The notes beneath the pieces are model-generated. The model was given only the letters and a program-made list of their open reading frames with translations, was not told the DNA's origin and made no database searches. The translations under genes were made by a program, and so were the position numbers. A DNA stretch of 64,000 nt from Nonlabens xylanidelens. Its GTDB lineage: Bacteria > Bacteroidota > Bacteroidia > Flavobacteriales > Flavobacteriaceae. The DNA is taken from positions 248,001 to 312,000 of the forward strand of contig NZ_PTJE01000003.1 in NCBI RefSeq assembly GCF_002934445.1, given 5' to 3'. Every line of letters begins with the position of its first letter. The stretch's first letter is position 1. Of this stretch, positions 43,916 to 52,983 are shown one piece after another.

Positions 43916-45748
43916 TTAGTTAAATTTTGAATTAAGACTATCGCCAGATAGATTTATAAATATTTTCTTTCCTGAAGAGGTGATCTCAGGTTCTTTACAT
44001 GCAAATAATTCATCCACTAGATTCTCCATCGCCTCGCTGTTCAACACCTCACCTGTTTTAATAGACATGCTGGTCGCCATGGTTTGTGCTAGTCTGTCTG
44101 CAGGAGAATAGGTGTTTTCTGGTAAATCATGTTGCTCTTTTGCAATAACTGCTTCTAGAACGCCAGGCACATCTTTTTCTTTTAATTCTAGCGGTAAGCC
44201 TTCTATCTCTACCACATTATTTTCTAGACTTTTAAATAAAAAACCAGTATGCTCTAACTCTTCTTGTAAAGCAATAAGTATCGCAACCTCTTCTACAGGT
44301 AAGTTAATCTTGATAGGAAAAAGCAATTGCTGGCTCACTCCATTTTGCACGGTAAGTTGTCTTAATAGTTTTTCATAAAGAATGCGCTCATGCGCTCTTT
44401 GCTGATTGATAACTAACAGTCCACTTTTTAAAGTACTGATTATAAACTTGCGTTGTAATTGAAAAATATTGCGCTGTTCTACCTCATGTTGTTGAAACAT
44501 AGAAGAAGTAGACTCTTCTGTATGCGTTTCATCAATTAACTGCGTGGTTTCTTCTATACCTGCATAAAGTGATTCCCATGGTTGAGACGGTGGCTTTTGA
44601 AACGTAGGCGCTTGGTATGATTTTTCTGGTTTTGAATCTTGTTGAAACGGATTAAAATCAGGATCTACCTCTATCTTAGGCGCTTGTGTAAAGCCATTTT
44701 TTGCCACATCATAAGGCACTTCATATTGTTTCTCTTGTTGAAAATCAATAGAATTCACAGAAAACTGACCTAATGCATGCTTTACACTTGCTCTAAGGAT
44801 AGCATATAGACTATGCTCATCGTCAAATTTCACCTCCGTTTTTGTAGGGTGGATATTTATATCAACACTATCAGTCGGTACGGTTAAATAAAGAAAGTAC
44901 GACGGATTTGATTTGTCCTTTAACAATCCTTCAAAAGCACTTGCTACCGCGTGATTTAAATAATTATGTTTTATAAATCTATTGTTTACAAAGAAGTATT
45001 GAAGTCCTCGAGTTTTTCTAGCAAATTCTGGTTTACCTATAAAACCTCTTATAGACATCAATTCTGTTTCTTCTTCTACAGGAACTAATTTTTCATTAGT
45101 TTTTGCTCCCATAATACCTACTATACGCTGTCGGTAGGTACTCTTAACAAGATTAAAAAGTGAAGTATCATTATGGGTGAAACTTATTGCTACTTCTGGA
45201 TGTACCATTGCCACACGATGGAACTCGTCTGTAATGTTACGCAATTCTACCTGATCAGATTTAAGGAATTTTCTTCTTGCTGGCACATTGTAAAACAAAT
45301 TACGTACACTTATCATTGTACCTTTAGAAGTAACCACAGGTTCTTGCTTTGTGATTTTACTTCCTTCTATTGCTAACAATGTACCTAGATCGTCTTCTTC
45401 TCTTTTAGATTTTACAGAGATTTGGGCAATAGCCGCAACAGAGGCAAGTGCCTCACCTCTAAAACCTTTGGTATGGAGATTAAAAAGGTCATCGGCAGTA
45501 GAGATTTTTGAGGTCGCATGACGTTCAAAAGCCATACGAGCATCTGTCATGCTCATACCCTTACCGTTATCAATAACTTGTATTAAAGTTTTACCAGCAT
45601 CTTTTATGATCATCTGGATTTGTGTCGCTCCTGCGTCTATAGCATTTTCTAGCAACTCTTTTACCACACTGGCAGGTCGTTGTACTACTTCTCCGGCAGC
45701 GATTTGATTTGCAACGTGATCTGGTAATAATTTTATAATGTCTGACAT
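43916..45748 (-). CDS. mutL: DNA mismatch repair protein MutL
   Basis: MutL links mismatch recognition by MutS to strand removal. The 610-residue protein has the GHKL ATPase domain (IAAGEVVQRPASVVKELLENAIDAGA; VIDNGKGM; TKGFRGEALASVA) and a C-terminal dimerisation domain. At the position of the endonuclease motif DQHA(x)2E(x)4E it reads NQQRAHERILYE: Asp is Asn and His is Gln. No CPHGRPT motif is visible. The nuclease site is therefore probably degenerate. The N-terminus and length are otherwise normal. Confidence 0.96.
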   Translation of the reverse strand: MSDIIKLLPDHVANQIAAGEVVQRPASVVKELLENAIDAGATQIQMIIKDAGKTLIQVIDNGKGMSMTDARMAFERHATSKISTADDLFNLHTKGFRGEALASVAAIAQISVKSKREEDDLGTLLAIEGSKITKQEPVVTSKGTMISVRNLFYNVPARRKFLKSDQVELRNITDEFHRVAMVHPEVAISFTHNDTSLFNLVKSTYRQRIVGIMGAKTNEKLVPVEEETELMSIRGFIGKPEFARKTRGLQYFFVNNRFIKHNYLNHAVASAFEGLLKDKSNPSYFLYLTVPTDSVDINIHPTKTEVKFDDEHSLYAILRASVKHALGQFSVNSIDFQQEKQYEVPYDVAKNGFTQAPKIEVDPDFNPFQQDSKPEKSYQAPTFQKPPSQPWESLYAGIEETTQLIDETHTEESTSSMFQQHEVEQRNIFQLQRKFIISTLKSGLLVINQQRAHERILYEKLLRQLTVQNGVSQQLLFPIKINLPVEEVAILIALQEELEHTGFLFKSLENNVVEIEGLPLELKEKDVPGVLEAVIAKEQHDLPENTYSPADRLAQTMATSMSIKTGEVLNSEAMENLVDELFACKEPEITSSGKKIFINLSGDSLNSKFN

Positions 45749-45756
45749 GAAGTCAA

Positions 45757-46038
45757 TTAGAATCTAAAGATGGATAAATCAAAGTCAATAATCCAAAGAA
45801 AAATGAGAACAAGAATCGAGATAATAATTAAGAGTCTTCTCTTAACCAGCACATCTGCTCCTTGTTTTAAATCTTGTATCGCATTACCGAATTTGCCCTT
45901 GAGCCCTACATTTTGTACTGTAGAACGTTGATCATCAAACTTATGTTTGATCTCAAAGGGTTTACCGCCGGTACTATTTTTATAGTAACGTGGCTCATAA
46001 TCGTATTTCTTATTCTTTCTGCGACCTATAATTCCCAT
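45757..46038 (-). CDS. Small membrane protein upstream of mutL
   Basis: A 93-residue protein: a basic soluble part (MGIIGRRKNKKYDYEPRYYKNSTGGKPFEIKHKFDD) followed by a helix and one C-terminal membrane segment (RRLLIIISILVLIFLWIIDF). Homologues in Flavobacteria are often labelled riboflavin synthase subunit beta, apparently because ribH is nearby in other genomes; nothing in the sequence supports that. It starts from a TAAATTTG element at 46055-46062 and is followed by mutL after 8 bp. Function unknown. Confidence 0.8.
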   Translation of the reverse strand: MGIIGRRKNKKYDYEPRYYKNSTGGKPFEIKHKFDDQRSTVQNVGLKGKFGNAIQDLKQGADVLVKRRLLIIISILVLIFLWIIDFDLSIFRF

Positions 46039-46054
46039 AACCTCTGGTATTTTA

Positions 46055-46062
46055 CAAATTTA
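46055..46062 (-). promoter_or_regulatory. -7 promoter element of the mutL-rhomboid unit
   Basis: TAAATTTG on the minus strand, 16 bp before the ATG at 46038. Confidence 0.6.
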
Positions 46063-46176
46063 ACGAATACTCGATAGACAATGAACAAAGATGATGCCTA
46101 GTTATTAAGACAGTGCAATTAAGTTGCTCTAGATCTTCTTATCTCATGACAAATGCTTTTTAATTATCTCTTAAGC

Positions 46177-46209
46177 AAAAAAAATGCGGGCTTTGCCCGC
46201 ATTTTTTTT
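46177..46209 (-). terminator. Terminator of the ABC-F gene
   Basis: ATGCGGGC/GCCCGCAT with a 3-base loop, inside an A-run/T-run; symmetric, so usable on both strands. Confidence 0.92.
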
Positions 46210-46233
46210 TACTCTTATTTTATAAAATAAAGA

Positions 46234-47850
46234 CTAAGAATACATCTTATCTCTCAATTCTTTAATTTTCTTATCGTCCATATACTCTTCAAAAGTGGTG
46301 TAGCGATCTATAACTCCTTTAGGCGTTAACTCTATCACACGATTACCTACTGTCTGAGCAAACTCATGATCATGCGTAGTAAGCAACACGGTACCTTTAA
46401 AGTTTTTTAAACTGTTGTTTAAAGCTTGTATAGATTCTAGGTCTAGGTGGTTAGTAGGCTCATCTACTACAAGAACGTTTGCTCTTTTCATCATCATGCG
46501 AGATAACATACATCGTACTTTCTCACCTCCAGAAAGTACACGTGCACTCTTAAGAGCTTCTTCTCCAGAAAAAATCATCTTACCTAAGAAACCTCTTATG
46601 TGTACTTCTTCTCTCTCTTCTTCAGTTTGTGCATACTGTCTTAACCAGTCTACCAGATCTAGATCTACATCAAAGAATTCAGAATTATCAACTGGTAAAT
46701 AACTTTGCACTGTGGTAACACCCCAAGCAAATTTACCAGCGTCTGCAGTAGCGCGATCGTTTATGATATCATAAAATAAAGAGGTGGCACGACTGTCCTT
46801 AGAAAACAAAACAACTTTATCACCTTTGGCTAGATTAATATCTACATCCTTAAAAAGTACTTCACCGTCTACAGATCCTGCTAGTTTTTCAACATTTAAG
46901 ATTTGGTCACCTGCCTCGCGATCTCTTTCAAAAATAATTGCAGGATAACGTCTAGAAGATGGTTTTATCTCAGATATATCTAGTTTATCAATCATCTTCT
47001 TACGAGAAGTTGCCTGTTTAGACTTTGCCATGTTTGCGCTAAAACGAGCAATAAATTCTTGAAGTTCTTTCTTCTTCTCTTCGGCCTTTTTATTTGCTTG
47101 CTGGCGCTGTCTCGCTGCTAGTTGAGAAGACTCATACCAGAAGGTATAGTTACCAGAGTACTGGTTAATTTTACCGAAATCAATATCGGCTATATTCGTA
47201 CATACCGCATCCAGAAAGTGCCTATCGTGAGATACTACTATTACCGTATTTTCATAATTAGCAAGAAAATGCTCTAACCATGAGATAGTTTCATAATCCA
47301 GGTCGTTAGTAGGCTCATCCATTACTAACACGTCTGGAGTTCCAAAAAGCGCTTGTGTTAAAAGAACACGCACCTTTAATTTGTTATCCATATCTCCCAT
47401 AAGGGTATAATGATACTCCTCACCTATACCTAAATTAGAAAGCAAAGATGCTGCAGAGCTGTCTGCATTCCATCCATCCATTTCTTCAAAGGCAACTTGT
47501 AACTCACCTATTTTCTCGGCATTCTCGTCAGTATAATCGGCATAAAGAGCATCGATTTGAGTCTTTAAATCATAAAGAGGCTTATTACCTTTAAGTACTG
47601 TTTCTAGTACGGTATCTTCGTCATGAGCGTTGTGATCTTGTTCTAGAACAGACATTCTTTTTCCTGCCTCTAGACTAACATGACCGCTAGTAGGCTCCAT
47701 TTTTCCTGTAAGAATTTTTAGAAAAGTAGATTTTCCAGCACCATTTGCTCCAATGATACCATAGCAGTTACTACCGCCAAATTTTGCATTTACTTCATCA
47801 AATAATACACGCTTACCGAATTGAACCGATAAATTAGAAACAGTTAACAT
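46234..47850 (-). CDS. ABC-F ATPase, YbiT-like
   Basis: A 538-residue cytoplasmic protein with two ATP-binding domains and the YbiT layout. Domain 1 has Walker A GANGAGKST and Walker B LVMDEPTNDLD, but its signature is degenerate (GDMDNKLKVR). Domain 2 has signature LSGGEK and Walker B VVDEPTNHLD, but its Walker A is replaced by FSKDSRATSLFY. The linker is the usual charged helix (ARQRQQANKKAEEKKKE). ABC-F proteins act on the ribosome in translation. Only one composite ATP site seems usable. It is a single-gene unit with promoter and terminator. Confidence 0.93.
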   Translation of the reverse strand: MLTVSNLSVQFGKRVLFDEVNAKFGGSNCYGIIGANGAGKSTFLKILTGKMEPTSGHVSLEAGKRMSVLEQDHNAHDEDTVLETVLKGNKPLYDLKTQIDALYADYTDENAEKIGELQVAFEEMDGWNADSSAASLLSNLGIGEEYHYTLMGDMDNKLKVRVLLTQALFGTPDVLVMDEPTNDLDYETISWLEHFLANYENTVIVVSHDRHFLDAVCTNIADIDFGKINQYSGNYTFWYESSQLAARQRQQANKKAEEKKKELQEFIARFSANMAKSKQATSRKKMIDKLDISEIKPSSRRYPAIIFERDREAGDQILNVEKLAGSVDGEVLFKDVDINLAKGDKVVLFSKDSRATSLFYDIINDRATADAGKFAWGVTTVQSYLPVDNSEFFDVDLDLVDWLRQYAQTEEEREEVHIRGFLGKMIFSGEEALKSARVLSGGEKVRCMLSRMMMKRANVLVVDEPTNHLDLESIQALNNSLKNFKGTVLLTTHDHEFAQTVGNRVIELTPKGVIDRYTTFEEYMDDKKIKELRDKMYS

Positions 47851-47869
47851 AGATTGATTTTTGAATTTG

Positions 47870-47877
47870 CAAAAATA
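47870..47877 (-). promoter_or_regulatory. -7 promoter element of the ABC-F gene
   Basis: TATTTTTG on the minus strand, 19 bp before the ATG at 47850. Confidence 0.55.
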
Positions 47878-47990
47878 CTCATTCTATTCAGTTTAAAAAG
47901 AACTCTTTGACATCATTTTAACAATGCATTAACGCCACATGTAAATCAATAAGTCTTTTTTTGTGGCTATCTCTATTATATAGTGCCTTT

Positions 47991-49451
47991 ATGATTGATT
48001 ATATCTCGCTTTCGCGAAAGCGAAACTATAAAATTCTTTACATCGCTTTACTGGCGGTGTCTCTAGCAGCTTTAATAAGTTGTGAAGAAGAAAATAGTGG
48101 CGAGACTTCTATTGTATTAACTGGAAAAATTATAAATCCTAAGGCCGATTTTATCGTTCTAAGAAACTATTCTGGAGTTAGAGACACGATTAAACTAAAT
48201 AAAAAAGGTGTGTTTCTCAAGGAATATGAATCTATAACGCCTGGATTATACACTTTTGCACACCCCTCTGAATACCAATCTATTTATATAGGTTATGGGG
48301 ATACCTTAAGGTTAAGATTAAACACAAAAGCATTTGATGAGTCTCTTGCTTTTACTGGTGCCGCTGCAAAGGAGAATAACTATTTGATCAATTTATTTCT
48401 AGAAATTGAAAAAACAAATAGAAATTTAATGAGTGAGTACCATCGTGAGCCTAGTGACTTTAAAAAAATGATCGATGAGCTGACTGCAAAGCGAATCAAA
48501 TCATTAAAGAAAACAGCAAAGAAAAATGGTTTTCAAACCAACTTTGTGGAGAACACAGAGAAGATTATCAGATTTAGCTCTTGGTCTACACTAGAGCGAT
48601 ATGCCTTCACACATTATGGCAAAGGTGATATTTTAAAGAGTGATGTATTACCGTCTAATTTTTATTCTTACAGACAGCATCTAGAAATATGTGACACAAA
48701 ATTACTTAACAACTATGCTTATAGACCTTATGTAACCTCATTAGTTTCTAATGTTGCTTTATATAACTGCGCTCGTAAACATGGGTCTGGTGAGGCTGTA
48801 GATAGACATGGTTATGAATACCGTAAAGAGAAATTACATGTTATAGATAGCCTTTTTACTAATGAAGAATTAAAAGGTTTATTTGCAGGTATCGAGACTA
48901 GAAACTTTATTAGAAGTAGAAAAAATGCAGGAGAAATTAATGATCTGGTTGCAGAGTTTCTAGAAATATCACAAGACGAGCAACTCAATAATCAAATTAC
49001 TAAAATAGCTGCAACTTATATTAATCTAGATCCAGGAAATAAATTACCTGATTTTAAGATTTATGACGACCATAAGAATATCACTCAACTATCTTCTAAC
49101 ATAAATGGTTTATCTGTTCTTTTTTATTGGTCTAATAAAAATGAATCTTATGCTTTAAGGGTGCATAGAAAGGTGAATGAGTTGCGATATAAATATCCAG
49201 AGATTAAATTTATAGGTATTAATCTAGATAACCCTGAGAGCGACGCCTGGAAAGATGCTAGAGAACAATTTGGTTTTAATATGGCAACCGAATTCCAACT
49301 GGTAAACAGTCAGTCCATAAGCAAGCAACTCGCTTTGAGAAATGATAATAGAAGTATGGTTATAGCACCAGGACTTACTATTCTAGACCCTAACATTAAC
49401 CTGTTTCATTATAAAATAGAAACTACTTTATTAGGTTATTTAAGTAGATAA
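47991..49451 (+). CDS. TlpA-like lipoprotein without a CxxC active site
   Basis: A 486-residue lipoprotein (lipobox ALISC). The N-terminal part is a DUF4369-like beta domain (IVLTGKIINPKADFIVLRNYSG), the middle is helical and the C-terminal 130 residues form a thioredoxin fold: LDPGNKLPDFKIYDDHKN and LSVLFYWSNKNESYALRVHRKV. Where TlpA proteins have WCxxC this one has WSNKNE, so it cannot act as a disulfide reductase. The ATG at 47991 is used; an upstream TTG at 47961 would place a hydrophobic stretch before the signal. The palindrome at 48007-48022 lies in the n-region (SLSRKRN). Confidence 0.82.
   Translation: MIDYISLSRKRNYKILYIALLAVSLAALISCEEENSGETSIVLTGKIINPKADFIVLRNYSGVRDTIKLNKKGVFLKEYESITPGLYTFAHPSEYQSIYIGYGDTLRLRLNTKAFDESLAFTGAAAKENNYLINLFLEIEKTNRNLMSEYHREPSDFKKMIDELTAKRIKSLKKTAKKNGFQTNFVENTEKIIRFSSWSTLERYAFTHYGKGDILKSDVLPSNFYSYRQHLEICDTKLLNNYAYRPYVTSLVSNVALYNCARKHGSGEAVDRHGYEYRKEKLHVIDSLFTNEELKGLFAGIETRNFIRSRKNAGEINDLVAEFLEISQDEQLNNQITKIAATYINLDPGNKLPDFKIYDDHKNITQLSSNINGLSVLFYWSNKNESYALRVHRKVNELRYKYPEIKFIGINLDNPESDAWKDAREQFGFNMATEFQLVNSQSISKQLALRNDNRSMVIAPGLTILDPNINLFHYKIETTLLGYLSR
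48007..48022. repeat. Iterated palindrome copy 12, in a lipoprotein signal peptide
   Basis: Exact copy read as LSRK, 5 codons after the start. It supplies the positive charges of the signal n-region. Confidence 0.95.
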
Positions 49452-49471
49452 GCTAGTTACATAAAACGTAA

Positions 49472-49509
49472 AAAAAAGGTGCTTAGTAATATTACTAAGC
49501 ACCTTTTTT
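49472..49509. terminator. Bidirectional terminator, 38-bp perfect palindrome
   Basis: Two 19-base arms without spacer (core GGTGCTTAGTAAT / ATTACTAAGCACC) with A6 and T6 ends, between the convergent lipoprotein and transaldolase genes. Confidence 0.93.
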
Positions 49510-49528
49510 ATGTTTAACTAGATAAAGA

Positions 49529-50185
49529 TTAAGCGTTTCCTTTATTGTAATCTTCTAGAAATTTTGCAAGACCTATATCTGTTAATGGGTGTTTTAATAA
49601 ACCTTCTATAGAAGAAAGAGGTCCAGTCATTACGTCTGCTCCTAATTTTGCACAATCAATAACATGCATAGTATGTCTTACTGAGGCAGCAAGAATCTCT
49701 GTATCAAAACCATAGTTATCGTAGATCATTCTAATTTCGGCAATTAGGTTAAGACCGTCAGTACTTATGTCATCTAGTCTACCTATAAATGGAGATACAT
49801 AAGTAGCACCTGCCTTAGCAGCAAGTAACGCCTGTCCCGAACTAAAAACTAAGGTCATGTTAGTTTTAATACCTTTATCTGTAAAATACTTACATGCTTT
49901 TACACCATCTTTGATCATGGGTAATTTTACAACTATCTGGTCATTAAGAGCTGCAAGCGCCTCTCCTTCTTTTACCATTCCTTCATAGTCAGTAGAAATA
50001 ACCTCTGCACTGACGTCTCCATCAACTAGTTCACAGATTTTTTTATAGTGATTGATAATATTCTCTTGACCAGTTATTCCTTCTTTAGCCATAAGAGAAG
50101 GGTTTGTAGTCACTCCATCCAGGATTCCCATATCCTGAGCATCAGCTATTTGGTCTAAGTTTGCGGTATCAATAAAAAATTTCAT
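49529..50185 (-). CDS. Transaldolase / fructose-6-phosphate aldolase family
   Basis: A 218-residue small transaldolase: KFFIDTANLDQI, GVTTNPSLMAKEG, IVVKLPMIKDGVKA (Schiff-base Lys in VKLP), TNMTLVFSSGQALLAAKAGATYVSPFIGRLDD and ADVMTGPLSSIEGLLKHPLT. The length fits the FSA/TalC group, which transfers dihydroxyacetone units in the pentose phosphate pathway or cleaves fructose 6-phosphate. The sequence alone does not decide between the two activities. Confidence 0.93.
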   Translation of the reverse strand: MKFFIDTANLDQIADAQDMGILDGVTTNPSLMAKEGITGQENIINHYKKICELVDGDVSAEVISTDYEGMVKEGEALAALNDQIVVKLPMIKDGVKACKYFTDKGIKTNMTLVFSSGQALLAAKAGATYVSPFIGRLDDISTDGLNLIAEIRMIYDNYGFDTEILAASVRHTMHVIDCAKLGADVMTGPLSSIEGLLKHPLTDIGLAKFLEDYNKGNA

Positions 50186-50298
50186 CGTTGTGTATTTAGA
50201 TGTTAAATATAAATCTAGTACAAAAATGGAGATTCCCTTTATTAAATAAGTATTTTTGGATCATTAAATATGATTATTTTTTAACAAGCTTAAATATT

Positions 50299-51117
50299 AT
50301 GAATAAAATTACAAAGCACTCATTTGTAGCACTCTGTATTTTAATAATTACCACCAGTTGCAGTGTTTTTCAACCTGTAGATACTAATGATCCTTTAGTA
50401 ACAGACCCATCTACTCCACCTGGCACGATACAACTTACAGAAAATTTATACATAGACAGAGTTCCAGTAACAAATCTCATGTACAAAGAGTTTCTAGATA
50501 ACTTGAGTAACTACTGGTCTATGAAGAAGCATGAAGAACTTAAAACATTCCCTAGATTTAATCTAGATGCAGATAGTGTTTTTATACCATGGACTGGTAA
50601 CACGAGACTTTTAATGTCTGCAACGCACAGCAACCCACAGGAAATGATCACTTCTAAACTGAGTACTGGTAACTATTCTAGTAGTCCTTTTTTTCAATGG
50701 CACCCTGTAGTAAATATTAATAAGGAACAAGCAGAATTATTTTGTCTGTGGAGAACTGACCTAGCAAATGCTGTGTATGCAATTAAAAGTAAAAACGAGA
50801 GTAAGAGAGCTCGTTTTCCATATAAAGTAAAGTACAGATTACCTACCGAAAAGGAAATGATTGCTGCACAGAATAAATTAGAACGTGAGTTTAAGCTGAC
50901 TAAATATCAAAATCAAATTTTTGCGTACACTGGTGATTTTGGTTTATTTAGAAGAATGCAAAATGAAACCGAGCAATTAACCATAACTGAAATTAAGGAA
51001 ATAGGAAAAGATAAAACTTATAACGCCATGCTAGATAGAAATCTTTCTTACTACCAGCAAAGTGAGCTAAAGACTGGTTTCCGTTGTATTTGTGAAATAA
51101 TAGAAGAAGATGAATAA
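50299..51117 (+). CDS. FGE/SUMF1-domain lipoprotein, GldJ/GldK-like
   Basis: A 272-residue lipoprotein (lipobox TTSC near residue 19) with a formylglycine-generating-enzyme-like fold: ENLYIDRVPVTNLMYKEFLDNL, PVVNINKEQAELFCLWRT, KYRLPTEKEMIAAQ and ELKTGFRCICE at the end. The same fold is used, without catalysis, by the gliding and type IX secretion lipoproteins GldJ and GldK. This protein is shorter and is not next to gld genes, so a role in that machinery is only possible. The ATG at 50299 is chosen; an upstream in-frame TTG lies 99 bp earlier without signal character. Confidence 0.82.
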   Translation: MNKITKHSFVALCILIITTSCSVFQPVDTNDPLVTDPSTPPGTIQLTENLYIDRVPVTNLMYKEFLDNLSNYWSMKKHEELKTFPRFNLDADSVFIPWTGNTRLLMSATHSNPQEMITSKLSTGNYSSSPFFQWHPVVNINKEQAELFCLWRTDLANAVYAIKSKNESKRARFPYKVKYRLPTEKEMIAAQNKLEREFKLTKYQNQIFAYTGDFGLFRRMQNETEQLTITEIKEIGKDKTYNAMLDRNLSYYQQSELKTGFRCICEIIEEDE

Positions 51118-51334
51118 TCTTTATCTCAATTTATAAGTAATTTCTAGTTAAAACAGAATTCACTTTTTAAGCTCTATAAGTATCTATAAAAAAAGATCTT
51201 GTAGAGCTTTTATTTTTTACTCTATATTCTATTCGCACATATTTTTAAGCATTTTCATAAAACCTTATCTTCTTAAATCTTTCAAAACAACTCGTCTAGT
51301 CCCTATTTTAATATGTATTTTAAGAAGAAAAACT

Positions 51335-51855
51335 ATGGAAATTAATTGGGATCATTTCACTAAAAATTTAGACATTATGCCAGAGATACTAGTAGGAACT
51401 GTTATCATCTATGCACTTATAATTATATATACTAGAATTTTTGGATTAAAGAGTTTTAGTAAAATGACTGGTTTTGATTTCATAAATACTGTAGCAATAG
51501 GTAACCTACTTGCCATGAGTGCAGCTACTAGCTCACCATCCTTACTTGTAGGAGCTTTATTGATAGGTATCTTCTACTTAATTAATTACCTCATTACATG
51601 GTTCACTTTCAATAGCGAAACCGTTGAAGATCTCCTATGCTTTTGATGAAAGATGGTAAAGTATTACATGATAATCTAGAAAAAACTAAGGTCACCGAAA
51701 ACGAACTAAGAGGTAAACTAAGAGAAGCAAATGTTTTAAGATTAAGCGAGGTAAGAGCTGTGGTACTGGAAACTACAGGTGATGTAAGTGTCATTCATAC
51801 ATCTGGTGATGAAGAATTAGAAGATTATATAATGAAGGATGTAAGACGGTCTTAA
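51335..51855 (+). pseudogene. DUF421 (YetF-like) gene with frameshift
   Basis: Two overlapping reading frames together make one DUF421 protein. The first (51335-51646) has the three N-terminal membrane segments and GLKSFSKMTGFDFINTVAIGNLLA, and then reads ETVEDLLCF and stops. The second frame resumes at about 51632 with PMLLMKDGKVLHDNLEKTKVTENELRGKLREANV and AVVLETTGDVSVIH, the cytoplasmic domain. Where homologues have a short linker with Pro (as in DNxP or DGEP), this copy appears to have lost 3n+1 bases. It is a pseudogene, a recent mutation or a sequencing error. Confidence 0.82.
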
Positions 51856-51926
51856 TTCATGAAGAAAGGACAAACAACTTTCTCAACTAGATAGAAATTC
51901 ATTAATACAACGATTTTCTTTTGTAG

Positions 51927-51934
51927 TACATTTG
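51927..51934 (+). promoter_or_regulatory. -7 promoter element of the exchanger gene
   Basis: TACATTTG, 17 bp before the ATG at 51952. Confidence 0.6.
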
Positions 51935-51951
51935 TTCACTAAATTGAATTA

Positions 51952-52905
51952 ATGAGTTTATTATATTTATTTCTAGGTTTTATATTATTAGTAGTAGGCG
52001 GTGAGTTTTTAGTTAGATCTTCTGTAGGACTATCTCTTAAACTTAGTTTATCTAGAATGATCATAGGTCTAACTGTTGTCTCATTTGCCACTAGTGCTCC
52101 TGAGCTTATCGTCAGCATACAGGCAGCAATGGACGGCTCTTCTGGAATTGCACTCGGTAATGTAATCGGTTCTAACATTGCAAACATAGGACTGGTATTA
52201 GGTGTAACAGCATTAATCGCCCCACTTGCCATCGATAAAGACTTTTTTAAATTCAACTGGCCTTGGATGATTGTTTTCAGTCTATTATTATTTGTATTCT
52301 TATTTTTTAATCACGATATCAATAGATTTGAAGGTGCCGCACTATTATTATTATTAATAGTTTTCTTAGTTCTACTAATAAGAAGAGCTCGTAAAATGCC
52401 AGAAGCCGTTGCCGTAGATGATGATCTTAAAGAATCTAAATGGTGGAAAATATTTCTATTCCTAAGTTTAGGTGGTGCTGCATTATGGATAGGATCTGAA
52501 TTGCTAGTAAAAGGAGCTGTTGATATAGCAGAGAGTCTAGAAATTCCAGAAAGTATTATCGCAGTTTCTATGGTTGCCATAGGTACGTCAGTTCCAGAAT
52601 TAGCAGCATCTGTAATAGCCGCACTTAAAAAAGAAAAAGCAATATCTTTAGGTAACTTAATAGGTTCTAATATTTTCAATATAGCATCTGTATTAGGTAT
52701 CACCTCCCTTATACAACCTATCACGATAAGCGGTGAGAATTCTGGACTTATAAGTAATGACATCTTTTGGATGCTAGGTTTTGCATTCATTATGCTTCCA
52801 CTAGCATTTATACCTAAGACATATTCTATAGGCAGGTTTAAAGGTATCTTTTTAATGGCTTCTTACGTTCTTTTTGTTTACTTGATATTTACGACCCTAG
52901 CATAA
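51952..52905 (+). CDS. Calcium/sodium antiporter (CaCA family)
   Basis: A 317-residue membrane protein with ten hydrophobic segments in two inverted halves, each with an alpha repeat: GLTVVSFATSAPELIVSIQA with GNVIGSNIANIG, and AVSMVAIGTSVPELAASVIAA with GNLIGSNIFNIAS. These glutamate-containing repeats form the ion site of YrbG-like exchangers. It likely exports calcium using the sodium gradient. It stands alone upstream of glnA. Confidence 0.95.
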   Translation: MSLLYLFLGFILLVVGGEFLVRSSVGLSLKLSLSRMIIGLTVVSFATSAPELIVSIQAAMDGSSGIALGNVIGSNIANIGLVLGVTALIAPLAIDKDFFKFNWPWMIVFSLLLFVFLFFNHDINRFEGAALLLLLIVFLVLLIRRARKMPEAVAVDDDLKESKWWKIFLFLSLGGAALWIGSELLVKGAVDIAESLEIPESIIAVSMVAIGTSVPELAASVIAALKKEKAISLGNLIGSNIFNIASVLGITSLIQPITISGENSGLISNDIFWMLGFAFIMLPLAFIPKTYSIGRFKGIFLMASYVLFVYLIFTTLA

Positions 52906-52946
52906 CAAGGGATATTCACACAATTTAACTATTATTTTATATCAAT

Positions 52947-52966
52947 ACCCTATTTAAATCAGGGGT
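52947..52966. promoter_or_regulatory. Candidate nitrogen-control operator upstream of glnA
   Basis: Near-palindrome ACCCTA-TTTAAA-TC-AGGGGT, matching the reverse complement of the amtB site (6169-6187) at ACCCTATTTAAA and AGGG. It ends 17 bp before the -7 element, so it covers the -33 position. Confidence 0.5.
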
Positions 52967-52983
52967 GTATTAATTATTATACT

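Noticed and set aside
45757-46038. Riboflavin synthase beta subunit
   Set aside because: This common label for the small protein upstream of mutL is not supported: it has a membrane segment and no lumazine synthase motif.
46780-46850. Frameshift or sequencing error in the second Walker A of the ABC-F gene
   Set aside because: The reading frame and flanking sequence (KGDKVVLF... and the following domain) are intact and family-like, so the loss is by substitution.
47961-47990. TTG start for the TlpA-like lipoprotein
   Set aside because: It would put a hydrophobic segment before the true signal peptide; ATG 47991 gives a normal lipoprotein signal.
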